Shown: piece after piece, positions 49,553-58,216 of the stretch
Position numbering within the stretch: position 1 is the stretch's first letter
How the letters are laid out: each line of letters starts with the position of its first letter
From: Bradyrhizobium canariense
Lineage (GTDB): Bacteria > Pseudomonadota > Alphaproteobacteria > Rhizobiales > Xanthobacteraceae
Reading direction: 5' to 3'
Assembly (NCBI RefSeq): GCF_018130465.1
Contig: NZ_JAFCKJ010000013.1
Location: 143,197 to 207,196, forward strand
Length of the DNA: 64,000 nucleotides
Made by a program: the position numbers and the translations under genes
Notes under the pieces: generated by a model
Told to the model about the DNA's origin: nothing
The model's database searches: none
Seen by the model: the letters and a program-made list of their open reading frames with translations, nothing else

Positions 49553-52500
49553 CTACACGAACAGGAAGTTGCCGTGGTCGAGATTGGCGACGTTGATCCC
49601 CTGAAGGACGATCTGGTCGGTCGCGGAGATCTGGATCACGGCGTTCGAGCCGCTCTGCGTCACCTGGAGATGGGCGTAGTCTGCGACCAGGGCCTTCGAG
49701 ATCTCGACGACGTCGTGATTGGCCGCCGTTCCGGCGTGGAAGCCGATGATCTTGTCATTGCCGTGATCGAAGACGACCGTGGTCGATCCGGGTGATATCT
49801 GGAACTGGTCGTTGTTCGCAGATCCCTGGAGCGTCTGGCCGGCGGTCACTGCCGTGACATTGTGAGTCCCGTCGGCGTTCTGCATGTCGATCTTGACCAG
49901 CGTTCCGCTGGTGTCGCGACTGTCGTGTTCAATCGCGCCGGGCTTGCCGGACACGGAGAAGATGAACACGTCCGAGCTGCCGTCGGTGTACTTGATCGTC
50001 TCCTGTGTCTTCGTGCCGGCGCTGTCGTAGTTGTCCGTTACCTTGCTGCCGTCGCTGTTGATGACCTGCTTGAAGTCGAACGAGCCGTCGGCATGGAGAC
50101 GGGTGTCCGAAAGCACGGTGCCGGCCGCGTCGGTGTGCTGATATTCGGTGACGTAGCTCTTTCCCGTGATGTTGAAGAAGGAGTTGTCGTGAGTGCCGTC
50201 GGCATTGGTGACGTAGCTCGCCGTCTTGACGCCGGACGAATAGACGGTCGAGGAGGTGGAGCCGTCCGTGTTGTAGACGGTGTCGTTCGTGAGGTTTCCG
50301 CCGGTGTCGAACAGCTTGGTTTCCTTCCAGCCGTCGGTATGGACCTCGTAGACGGACGTGGCGTTGCCACCGGAATAGTTGGTCGTCGTGGTGTCCCCGT
50401 TGGCGTCCTTCTGGATCGCCTGCGTGGTTGCACCGGACGTGTTGTAGTTCAGCGTGAGGCTCGCCCCGTCGGTGTGGAGCTGCACCTCGTTCAGCTTGTG
50501 GCCGGTGCTGTCATAGACGTCGGTGACCTTGGTGCCGTCGCTGCCGATGTTCTGCTGATAATCCAGCGATCCGTCCGCGTGGTAGCGGATGACTTCCGTC
50601 ACGGCTCCGCTGGCGGTGGCGTGCTGGAACTCCGAGACATAGCTCTTGCCGGCGATGTTGTAGGTCGTCGTGTCGTGGCTTCCGTCCACGTTGGTGACGT
50701 ACAGGGCCGTCTTGACGCCGGCGGTGTAGACGAGGTTGGACGAAGAGCCGTCGGTCGCGACGGTCACATCGCTGGCCAGCCGCCCAGCCGAATCGTACAG
50801 TTTCGACTCCTTCGATCCGTCGGCGTTGAGGATGGAGACGGAGGCCAGCAGCGTACCGTTGTAGTTGGTCGTGGTCACGGCGCCGTCGCTGTTCTGCACG
50901 ATCTCCTGCAACAGCTTGCCCGAACTGTCGAACTTGTCCGTGACGGTGGCGGCAGTCGACCACTTGATGGTCGTCGTCTTGTGGCCGGTCGCGTCGTAGA
51001 GGGTCGTCAGCTTGCTGCCGTCGGTATTGATCACCTGGGAATAGTCCAGCGTGCCGTCAGTATGATATCGCGTGAGCGACGTGACCGCGCCTGCCGCCGT
51101 GCTGTGCTGGGTCTCGGTGACGTAGGTCGCGCCCTTGATGTTGTAGGTGGTGGTGTCGTGGGAGCCGTCGGCATTGGTGACGTACAGTTTCGACTTTACA
51201 CCCGACGTGTAAACGGTGCTCGACGAGGAGCCGTTGGTGTTGATGAGCGTGTCGCTGGCAAGCGAACCTGCCGAGTCGTAAAGCTTGGTCTCTTTCGAGC
51301 CGTCGGCATTGAGGATGTAGACGGACGCCAGCAGCGCTCCGTTGTAGTTGGTCGTGGTCACGGAACCATTGCTGTTCTGGACGATCTCCTGCAGCAGCTT
51401 GCCCGAGCTGTCGAATTTGTCCGTGACGGTCGCTGCAGTCGACCACTTGATGGTCGTCGTCTTGTGACCGGTCGCATCGTAGAGCGTCGTGAGCTTGCTT
51501 CCGTCGGAATTGATCACCTGGCTGTAGTCGAACGTGCCGTCCGTGTGATATCGCGCGACCGATGTCACGGCGCCCGTCGCCGTGCTGTGCTGTGTCTCGG
51601 TGACGTAGGACGCGCCCTTGATGTTGTAGGTGGTCGTGTCGTGGGAACCGTCGGCATTGGTGACGTACAATTTCGTCTTCACGCCGGATGAGTAGACGGT
51701 GTTCGAGGAGGAGCCGTCGACTTTGATGATTGTGTCGCTGGTGAGAACGCCGCTGGAGTTATACAGCTTCGACTCCTTGGAGCCGTCGGCATTGGCGATG
51801 TAGACCGACGCGAGCAGGGCGCCGTTGTAGTTGGTCGTCGTGGTCGTGCCGATGGCGCTGTTCTGCACGATCTCCTGGAGCAGCGTTCCCGAGGTGTTGT
51901 ACTTGTCGGTGGTGACGGACGTCGGGGTCCACTTGATGACGGTCGTCTTGTGGCCCGCGGCGTCATACAGCGTCGTGACCTTGCTGCTGCCGTCGGCGGC
52001 GATGGTCTGGCTGAAGTCCAGGGTGCCGTCGGAATGATAGCGGGTGACCGACGTCACGACGCCACTGGCCGTGCTGTGCTGGGTTTCGGTGACGTAAGAG
52101 GCGCCCTTGACGTTGTACGTGGTCGTGTCGTGCGACCCGTCGGCGTTGTTGACATACAGCTTGGTCTTGACGCCGGCAGAGTAGAGGGTCGTCGAGGACG
52201 AACCGTCCGTTTTCGCGAGGGTATCGCTGACCACGCCGCCCGCGCCGAAGGTCTTGGTTTCCTTGGATCCGTCGGTCTTGACGATGACTTCTCTCGTGGC
52301 AACGCCGGCCGTGTAGCTGAAGCTGTCGGTCGATCCGTCGGAGTTGACCGTGACCTTGCTCGAAATGAGGCCATTGCTGAAGTTCGAGGTGGTGGTCGAG
52401 AGCAGGCTGCCGGAGGCATTGAAGACCTTGGTCAGGCTCCACGCCGTGCTCGAGGTCGTCACCGAGAACGAATAGCCGCCCTGGATCGCCGCGAGCGCCT

Positions 52501-53899
52501 TGCCGTAGTGCGAGATGATGTAGTTCATCGTCGTCTCGGACGCGACGGGAAGGACATGCGTATCCGTCAGCGTGATCGTCTTCAGCGTCGTCGAATCGTT
52601 GAGATCCGACAGCTGCGCGACGATGTCCGCTGCCGTATCGCTGACATTGACCATACTGTCGGGAGGTGTCGCGGCTCGGGCCGGGGCATCGATCTCGATG
52701 ATCAGCGGATGGTCGCTGAGCGGGAGAACGATCTGGCTGACGTCGGTGTAGCTCGCGATCGGCGAGGTGCCGCTCATCGGATCGTAGACGACGACGGAAT
52801 GATGGACGCCGCCGAGATTCACGGTGACCTGGGTGGTGGCAACCGCGACCTCGCTGTCGGTGGCGTCGTCCCAGATCTTCGGTTCGGCCCATACCACGAG
52901 GTCGTAGGCGCCGTTGCTCTTGGTGAGCACCATGCTGTTGCCGGACGCCGGGAGGCCGGTGAGATTGTAGCCGAGCTGCGACGTCGGGGTGCTGCTGCCG
53001 GTGCCGTCATCCGCAAGGATGGTCGTCAAATTGTGGATCGCGGTCGCGGCGAGTTTCGGGGTGCCGTCGGCGTTGAACAGGCCCATCTGGGAGCCGGCGT
53101 CCGTGCCATGATCGAGCAGCTCGTAGAGATAAGTGGTCGACACGCCGTCCTTGAAGGCGTCCACCAGCGTATTGAGGATCGACTTGGCCTGCACGGCCTG
53201 GTCGACGCCGAGGTACTGCCAGCTGCTCAGCGTGCTGTAGCCGGTCTCGGTGATGACGGTCGGCTTGCCTGAGACGACTGATTCCGCGTCGGCGACGTGC
53301 GTCGCCACGGCAGTGGCCGGGGTCGTGGTGGTCGCGGCGTAGGCGTGGGAGTTCGCGTAATCGGAGTAGGCGGTCAGGTTCCCGAGCTTGGCGTAGTCGT
53401 TGGTGTCGGTATAGCCGAGCGAAAGATTATAGACCGAGACACCCGACAGCGTCGCGTCGCCCTTGATGGCGGTGTAGAGCGCTATCTGAAATTGCGCAGC
53501 CGCGGAGACGTCGGAGCTTCCGTTGTAGGAGAACGGCTGGGTGTTGGCTTCGTTCAGGCCTTCCACGGCGATCAGACTGCCGGGATGAGCCTTCACGAAA
53601 CTGTCCAGTTGCGAGAGATAGTTTGCGAGGCCGCTGGAACCGGTCACCGGCAGGTTCGATGAGACGATCAGGTCGAACTGGTACCCGTCTGCCGCGAGTC
53701 CGCTCATGACCGGACTGCTGCCGGGGGAAGTCGCCAGCGCATCGCGCAGCTTGGTCACGCCGAGATATTTGAGATCATCCTCCATGAGGGCAAGGTTGTT
53801 GTAGTTCCCCCACGAATACGCGACGTGCGTGTTGACGCCGATGGATCCCGTGAAGGAACTTGCCGAGTGAAGGGTCTGATCAACTGAAGACGTGGCCAT
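49553..53899 (-). CDS. Large secreted protein: glycosidase-like barrel, five ~161-residue YD-like repeats, type I secretion-like C-terminus
   Basis: The protein has about 1448 residues from ATG 53899 (a TTG at 53923 is possible). It has no N-terminal signal. Residues about 12-410 form a clan-A-type glycosidase barrel: acid/base candidate Glu117 in VEGLNEANTQ and nucleophile candidate Glu218 in VITETGYST. Residues about 503-1330 are tandem repeats of 161 residues (one of 184), each made of modules of 22-25 residues with the pattern DGS....Y...G, close to YD/RHS repeats (KLYDSAGSLAS, TLYDATGHKTT). The end (about 1350-1448) has degenerate RTX-like LQGSANNDQFQ and FDHGNDKIIGFHAG, then a hydrophobic NFLFV tail as in type I substrates. 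I infer a polysaccharide-acting enzyme on a long stalk. No transporter gene is in the window. Confidence 0.85.
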   Translation of the reverse strand: MATSSVDQTLHSASSFTGSIGVNTHVAYSWGNYNNLALMEDDLKYLGVTKLRDALATSPGSSPVMSGLAADGYQFDLIVSSNLPVTGSSGLANYLSQLDSFVKAHPGSLIAVEGLNEANTQPFSYNGSSDVSAAAQFQIALYTAIKGDATLSGVSVYNLSLGYTDTNDYAKLGNLTAYSDYANSHAYAATTTTPATAVATHVADAESVVSGKPTVITETGYSTLSSWQYLGVDQAVQAKSILNTLVDAFKDGVSTTYLYELLDHGTDAGSQMGLFNADGTPKLAATAIHNLTTILADDGTGSSTPTSQLGYNLTGLPASGNSMVLTKSNGAYDLVVWAEPKIWDDATDSEVAVATTQVTVNLGGVHHSVVVYDPMSGTSPIASYTDVSQIVLPLSDHPLIIEIDAPARAATPPDSMVNVSDTAADIVAQLSDLNDSTTLKTITLTDTHVLPVASETTMNYIISHYGKALAAIQGGYSFSVTTSSTAWSLTKVFNASGSLLSTTTSNFSNGLISSKVTVNSDGSTDSFSYTAGVATREVIVKTDGSKETKTFGAGGVVSDTLAKTDGSSSTTLYSAGVKTKLYVNNADGSHDTTTYNVKGASYVTETQHSTASGVVTSVTRYHSDGTLDFSQTIAADGSSKVTTLYDAAGHKTTVIKWTPTSVTTDKYNTSGTLLQEIVQNSAIGTTTTTNYNGALLASVYIANADGSKESKLYNSSGVLTSDTIIKVDGSSSNTVYSSGVKTKLYVTNADGSHDTTTYNIKGASYVTETQHSTATGAVTSVARYHTDGTFDYSQVINSDGSKLTTLYDATGHKTTTIKWSTAATVTDKFDSSGKLLQEIVQNSNGSVTTTNYNGALLASVYILNADGSKETKLYDSAGSLASDTLINTNGSSSSTVYTSGVKSKLYVTNADGSHDTTTYNIKGATYVTETQHSTAAGAVTSLTRYHTDGTLDYSQVINTDGSKLTTLYDATGHKTTTIKWSTAATVTDKFDSSGKLLQEIVQNSDGAVTTTNYNGTLLASVSILNADGSKESKLYDSAGRLASDVTVATDGSSSNLVYTAGVKTALYVTNVDGSHDTTTYNIAGKSYVSEFQHATASGAVTEVIRYHADGSLDYQQNIGSDGTKVTDVYDSTGHKLNEVQLHTDGASLTLNYNTSGATTQAIQKDANGDTTTTNYSGGNATSVYEVHTDGWKETKLFDTGGNLTNDTVYNTDGSTSSTVYSSGVKTASYVTNADGTHDNSFFNITGKSYVTEYQHTDAAGTVLSDTRLHADGSFDFKQVINSDGSKVTDNYDSAGTKTQETIKYTDGSSDVFIFSVSGKPGAIEHDSRDTSGTLVKIDMQNADGTHNVTAVTAGQTLQGSANNDQFQISPGSTTVVFDHGNDKIIGFHAGTAANHDVVEISKALVADYAHLQVTQSGSNAVIQISATDQIVLQGINVANLDHGNFLFV
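49910..52393 (-). repeat. Five tandem coding repeats of 483-552 bases
   Basis: Measured at the repeated TTTNYNG codons, units begin at 52393, 51841, 51358, 50875 and about 50389 on the minus strand. Spacings are 552, 483, 483 and 486 bases, so the period is 161 codons with one unit longer by 23 codons and one by a single codon. The two central units are the most alike in DNA and protein, and the outer units are more diverged. Boundaries at the low-coordinate end are approximate. Confidence 0.85.
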
Positions 53900-54245
53900 C
53901 TGCTGCTCTGCATGTGAGTTCAATTGCGTCGAGCAGTAACCCTCGACGTTTGTGTTTCAGGTTTTTTATTCAGCTAAAAGTCGACACATCGCGGACTCTG
54001 CTCGCGATGCATTCGTCGACTCGCTTGAGCGCGTGATTAACCGCTGTCGATGTCAGCCGTGTGCGTGAACGATGTCACCAGCGAGGCGCGACGCTGTTTG
54101 CCGCAACGTTTGTTGTGCAAGCTGCACGTTGCGTGGGCAATGTCCCGGAGTTCCACGGGGATTGCGCGAATTTCTTAGCGGGTTGCAAACCAGCGCCCCA
54201 CAATCGGACGAAAATGACGGCCGATACCGGGCCGTCAATCCATTG
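53900..54245. promoter_or_regulatory. Leader of the large repeat gene plus terminator of the GT4 gene
   Basis: These 346 bases contain no supported gene. The part near 53940-53990 is AT-rich (TTTTTTATT at 53961-53969) and should hold the promoter of the large minus-strand gene. The far end holds the terminator of the GT4 gene, listed separately. Confidence 0.45.
54211..54237 (-). terminator. Intrinsic terminator of the GT4 operon
   Basis: TGACGGCC at 54215-54222 pairs exactly with GGCCGTCA at 54230-54237 around a seven-base loop. On the minus strand the stem is followed by TTTT (54214-54211). It is eight bases after the stop of the GT4 gene that ends at 54246. Confidence 0.85.
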
Positions 54246-55451
54246 TCATGCCGATTGACGGCTCGCGACCAGTCCTTCGAACAGATGACGGTACTCGTCG
54301 ACGACACTTGCGAAGGTGTACGGGCTCGTCTGCAGTGACATTTGCTTAACCATCGCCACGATTTCGTCCGGCTTCGACAAGAGTTGTCGGATGCTGTCCG
54401 CAAGCGACTGCGGATCCGGTTCCGTGAGCCACCCCATCGCGCCCCGTGCGACGGCTTCCGGAATGCCGCCAAATCGCGTCCCGAGAAAGGGTTTGCCGGC
54501 GGCTCCCGCGTCGGCGACGACGATGGGACCTGGCTCCTCCCAGATCGGTGGAATGACGACGATGTCGATCTGCTCGTAGAATTTTTCCGGTGCGATAAAG
54601 CCGAGGAACTCGATCGTCGCGCGCGGTGCCAGTTCCCGGAGCTCGCGCTTCATCTCGTCGCCGGCGTGTCCGGCGATGACGAGGCTGACCGAGCTGGGTG
54701 GCAACATCCCCACCGCCCTTGCGAGGTTGTAGATGCCTTTTTCCTCGGTCAGTCGTCCGATGAAGCCCAGCCTCAAAATGTTCGAGGGAGGAAGGGGCGA
54801 GGGCGCAACCGGCTGGAGCGCCGATGCATGCCGAATGACCGTCCGCGTCTGGATGTCGGCGAACAGTCCGAGCTCGGTGTGGATGTCGAGTATCCGCTGG
54901 CTCACGCCGACGACGGCGCTCAGCTGTCTGGTCGCGCGGCGGCGGTTGATGGTCAACAGCTTGCAGCTGAAACAGGTGTGCTTGCATGCCCGGCCGTCGG
55001 AGAAGCGCGAGCATCTGGGGCAGGTCAGATAATAGTCGTGCAGCGTGTGGGCGATCGGAACGCCCCGGTCGAACGCCGCCTTCCAGACCGCCGTCGTCAG
55101 ACCCGACAGGTTGTTGGAATGCAGCAGGTCCGGCTTGAAGGCATCGATGCGCGCGCCCACCACGTCAACCGTTCGCTGCCAGTCCTCGATGGCGTGCCAG
55201 ACGCCGCGTGCGGGCGCGCTCCGCTGTTCGGTAAACGGCAGATAAATGTTTCGGCTCGGCGCGGAATAGACGTCGACGCCGTTGTGTCGCTCGGCCTTCT
55301 GGTCCGGCAGCGAGGCGGCACGTACCACCTCGATCTTATCGCCGCGTTCGACCAGACTCTCGACCAGTCGCCGGACGAATATCTCGGCGCCGCCGACGAC
55401 CTTCGGGGCCCCGGGCGTCGGATAGAGCGATGAGGTGACGAGGACCTTCAT
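54246..55451 (-). CDS. Glycosyltransferase family 4 (a)
   Basis: The protein has 401 residues with a GT-B fold. The N-terminal glycine loop is TPGAPKVVGGAEIFVRRLVE. The C-terminal donor site has LGFIGRLTEEKGIYNLARAV and, in the E-x7-E region, WEEPGPIVVADAGAAGKPFL. A cysteine cluster (TCPRCSRFSDGRACKHTCFS, then CKLL) lies near residues 150-175, as in a subgroup of GT4 enzymes. It transfers a sugar to the growing lipid-linked unit. It is a paralogue of the next minus-strand gene, 55 bases away, with the same cysteine cluster. Confidence 0.92.
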   Translation of the reverse strand: MKVLVTSSLYPTPGAPKVVGGAEIFVRRLVESLVERGDKIEVVRAASLPDQKAERHNGVDVYSAPSRNIYLPFTEQRSAPARGVWHAIEDWQRTVDVVGARIDAFKPDLLHSNNLSGLTTAVWKAAFDRGVPIAHTLHDYYLTCPRCSRFSDGRACKHTCFSCKLLTINRRRATRQLSAVVGVSQRILDIHTELGLFADIQTRTVIRHASALQPVAPSPLPPSNILRLGFIGRLTEEKGIYNLARAVGMLPPSSVSLVIAGHAGDEMKRELRELAPRATIEFLGFIAPEKFYEQIDIVVIPPIWEEPGPIVVADAGAAGKPFLGTRFGGIPEAVARGAMGWLTEPDPQSLADSIRQLLSKPDEIVAMVKQMSLQTSPYTFASVVDEYRHLFEGLVASRQSA

Positions 55452-55505
55452 TAATAATGTGTCTCAGTATCCATTGTGGCATCAGTGCTTGCAGCTTTTC
55501 GCCCT

Positions 55506-56708
55506 TTATTCTCGTGAAGATGTCCCAGGCTTGCCGGCGTACATCTCCAGGTACTGCCCTGTGATCGTCTCGGGGGTAAATTTCTCCGCAAAATCCGGTC
55601 GGGCAGGTGACGTCTTCTTCCATCGAGCGGTGTGGCGAATGGCCTCCTGCATCAGTTCGGCGAGCCGCCGATGGTCGTGCGGCTCATATTTCCCTACAAG
55701 ATTAGAAAACTCCGATATCTCCGGTATTCCACCGGCTGTGGAGCAAATTGTGGCCTTGCCGGCTCCGATCCCCTCGATCAGCGTCCGCGGCAGCGGCTCC
55801 GGCCAGACCGAGCTGATCAGGCAGACATCGACGCCGGCGTAGAAGTCCGCGGACTTGGTGAACCCGAGCCATTGCACGCGATCATTTCGGCAGGCCGCCT
55901 TGATGTCTCGCACATAGGCTTCCAGGCCCCTGCCGGCGATCTTGAGCTGCCAGCCGGCATCGGGAAGCAGCTCCGTGGCCTTGAGGACGACGTCGATGCC
56001 TTTCTCGGGCTCCAGGCGCCCGATGAAGCCGAAGATGAGGTCCTCGCTCGCAGGCCCCGGGGTCGTGGCCAGGTTGGTCGTGTCGGCGATATTGAAGATG
56101 ACGCGGCCGGGGATATCCGTGAAATAGCCGGGCGCGAGGTGGCGATCCAGCACGAACTGGCTGTTGGAGGTCACCGCGTCGACCATGCGCGAAGCGCGGC
56201 GATATGGCGCAGTCATCGTGGCGCAGGCCGTGCAGCGCCGCATGCATGTCGAGCCCGTCCGAAACAGCGTCGACCGTTTGCAGATCAACGAATAGTCACG
56301 CAAGGTGTGCACAATTCTTATGTTGCGACGTTTGGCTTCCGACCACAGCGAGACGGAAAAACCCGTTAGGTTATTAGAGTGGACGACATCGGGCTTTTCG
56401 ATGTCGAGAATCTCGGCAACGCGCGCGGCGGCCTTGCGATTCCAGGTGTCCTGCAAGTGCCACTTCAGGCGCTGGATCGAGGAGGGCTTTGCGTCGCGGC
56501 CAAACGGCCAGTAATCGTTGTCCAGCGGCACGCGGTAGACGCGCACGCCGTTGCGCTCGTCGACCGACTGCGCCTGCTCGTTCTGAAGACAGACGACCGA
56601 CACCTGGTGGCCCCGCTGAGCCAGCGCCTCCGCGAGCAGCGACACGGATACTTCGGCGCCGCCGATGATTTCCGGCGGATACAGCGTGTTGACGATGAGA
56701 ATTCTCAA
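55506..56708 (-). CDS. Glycosyltransferase family 4 (b)
   Basis: The protein has 400 residues from TTG 56708, with no better start nearby. The GT-B signatures are PPEIIGGAEVSVSLLAEALA, FGFIGRLEPEKGIDVVLKAT, and WPEPLPRTLIEGIGAGKATI near the C-terminus. It shares with its neighbour the HSNNL...HTLRDY block and the cysteine cluster (ICKRSTLFRTGSTCMRRCTA, then C). The pair looks like an old tandem duplication. The terminator at 54211 follows the second of the two genes. Confidence 0.9.
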   Translation of the reverse strand: MRILIVNTLYPPEIIGGAEVSVSLLAEALAQRGHQVSVVCLQNEQAQSVDERNGVRVYRVPLDNDYWPFGRDAKPSSIQRLKWHLQDTWNRKAAARVAEILDIEKPDVVHSNNLTGFSVSLWSEAKRRNIRIVHTLRDYSLICKRSTLFRTGSTCMRRCTACATMTAPYRRASRMVDAVTSNSQFVLDRHLAPGYFTDIPGRVIFNIADTTNLATTPGPASEDLIFGFIGRLEPEKGIDVVLKATELLPDAGWQLKIAGRGLEAYVRDIKAACRNDRVQWLGFTKSADFYAGVDVCLISSVWPEPLPRTLIEGIGAGKATICSTAGGIPEISEFSNLVGKYEPHDHRRLAELMQEAIRHTARWKKTSPARPDFAEKFTPETITGQYLEMYAGKPGTSSRE

Positions 56709-56750
56709 GAATCGCCCCGGATCTGGGTGCCTGCGGTTGCCATAAGAGCG

Positions 56751-58091
56751 TCAGTTGACCGGCCGGATATCGAAATCGAGCGCGGCCTGTCCCCTCGCGG
56801 TGACGAGCAGCGGAGTGGTCGATAACTCCGTCCAGGCGCCGGGAGCGGGACCGGCTCCTTGCTGACATAGATGGCTGACCTCGGCATTCGATTCTGCGCC
56901 TTTCAAACGGATTTCAAAACGCTTGGTCGGATTCTCCGACCATAACGCCGCCTTCGTTTCCGACCCCTCCTGACTTCGGACGAGGACGACGCCGGGAGCG
57001 GGCCTGGTCTTCTCGGCTTTCAGGCTGGTGCGAATGAACGCCCAGCTCTCCCGGATGGAGCATACAGCGGGCTTCGGCGAATTGTCGTAATGGTAGACGC
57101 CGAAATTGTGCTCGAGTTCGGCGGGTTTGGTCCCGCTGTCCTTGAGCTCGTAGACCCACACTCCCTTCAGCCAGGGGCCGGCCGTCGACGACCACAGGAT
57201 CATTTGCGCCATGTTGTCGGCCGCCAGTTGTTCGCTCACGCTGCATTTGGCATCGCCGTTCGGCCAACCTGTCTCGGTGAGATAGATCGGATAGTTGGGA
57301 TTGTTGGTGGCCTGTGCGACGCGCTGATGAAAGGCCTCGAGTCGCTCGATCGCTTCGGCCGCAGTTCGTCTGGCCGGGTTCATACAGTGATTGTAGATGT
57401 GAATCGATATGCCATCCGCGATCTTGAGCAGATCGGTCTGCAACAGCGCGTCCGTCCACTTCCAGCCCGGGTCGTCGCCAAGGACGCCGACGACGAAGGG
57501 AGACGATGGGGCCGCGCGCTTCACGGCCGGCTGCACCACCCGCGCGAGCGCGACGTAGTTCTCGACGCTGAAATCGGGATTTTTGCGCGCTTCGAGATTG
57601 TACTCGTTCCACAGTTCGAAAACGGGCCGCCGGGTCGCCAGCGATTGCGCGGCGGCGCTGGCGTAGCTGACGAAGCGCTGGCGCGCATCGTCGGTCGTCG
57701 GCGGATTCGAATTCGGGACGAGATGATGGCCGAAAGCCAGGATGATGACGGGGGTACCGACGTCGGACTTGATCTGTGCGTCGAGGCGGCCGAGCAGCGG
57801 ATTGAACCCGAGCTGCCGGCCCGGCAGCTCGAAGTCCGACCATGGCAGATCGTCGCGAAACGAGGTGAGGCCCAAATCCTTCATCTGCTTCACGGCGATG
57901 GCGGGCACATAGCCGCGACCTCCGGTCGAGCCGCCGAGGCCTTGATGCGTGCCCACACCGAGCAGAAGCCGCTGTCCAAGCGGCTGCGCATTCTGCGCGT
58001 TGGCTGGAGATAACGCCAAGCCGATCGTCAGGGTCAATGTGGCGAGCTGCCATCGCAAACTGCGCAGATCACGTCTGTTAGGCTCGGTCAC
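56751..58091 (-). CDS. Secreted glycosidase-like protein (clan A barrel)
   Basis: The protein has about 446 residues. I take GTG 58091 as start because GGGGAG lies seven bases before it; ATG 58106 is possible and adds five residues. A signal peptide ends near ALSPANA-QNAQ. The barrel opens with LLLGVGTHQG and has FELWNEYNLE with the acid/base candidate Glu and YLTETGWPNGD with the nucleophile candidate, 110 residues apart, as in GH39/GH5-like families such as PslG. It may trim or release exopolysaccharide in the periplasm. The operon runs Wza-type lipoprotein, this gene, then the GT4 pair. Confidence 0.83.
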   Translation of the reverse strand: MTEPNRRDLRSLRWQLATLTLTIGLALSPANAQNAQPLGQRLLLGVGTHQGLGGSTGGRGYVPAIAVKQMKDLGLTSFRDDLPWSDFELPGRQLGFNPLLGRLDAQIKSDVGTPVIILAFGHHLVPNSNPPTTDDARQRFVSYASAAAQSLATRRPVFELWNEYNLEARKNPDFSVENYVALARVVQPAVKRAAPSSPFVVGVLGDDPGWKWTDALLQTDLLKIADGISIHIYNHCMNPARRTAAEAIERLEAFHQRVAQATNNPNYPIYLTETGWPNGDAKCSVSEQLAADNMAQMILWSSTAGPWLKGVWVYELKDSGTKPAELEHNFGVYHYDNSPKPAVCSIRESWAFIRTSLKAEKTRPAPGVVLVRSQEGSETKAALWSENPTKRFEIRLKGAESNAEVSHLCQQGAGPAPGAWTELSTTPLLVTARGQAALDFDIRPVN

Positions 58092-58216
58092 GCTGCAGCT
58101 CCCCATTCGCCAACGATTGGCTGAACGAACTACCTCCCCCTTATGGTTCGAATTGGGCGGACTGCCGCCACATATGAGTGGGCGGCAGATCCTTGGTCGC
58201 AGATCCTTGGTTCAGG

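Noticed and set aside
49862-51691. Long plus-strand reading frame (609 codons) opposite the large repeat protein
   Set aside because: It is the antisense of periodic, codon-biased repeats. Its translation is Val/Arg/Gly-rich with no family motif.
49910-52393. CRISPR-like array or transposon from the regular spacing
   Set aside because: The units are 483 bases, in frame and coding, with no short repeat-spacer structure and no terminal inverted repeats.
51950-53272. Plus-strand frame of 440 codons opposite the barrel domain
   Set aside because: It is the antisense shadow of the large gene, with Arg-rich composition and no ribosome site or family.
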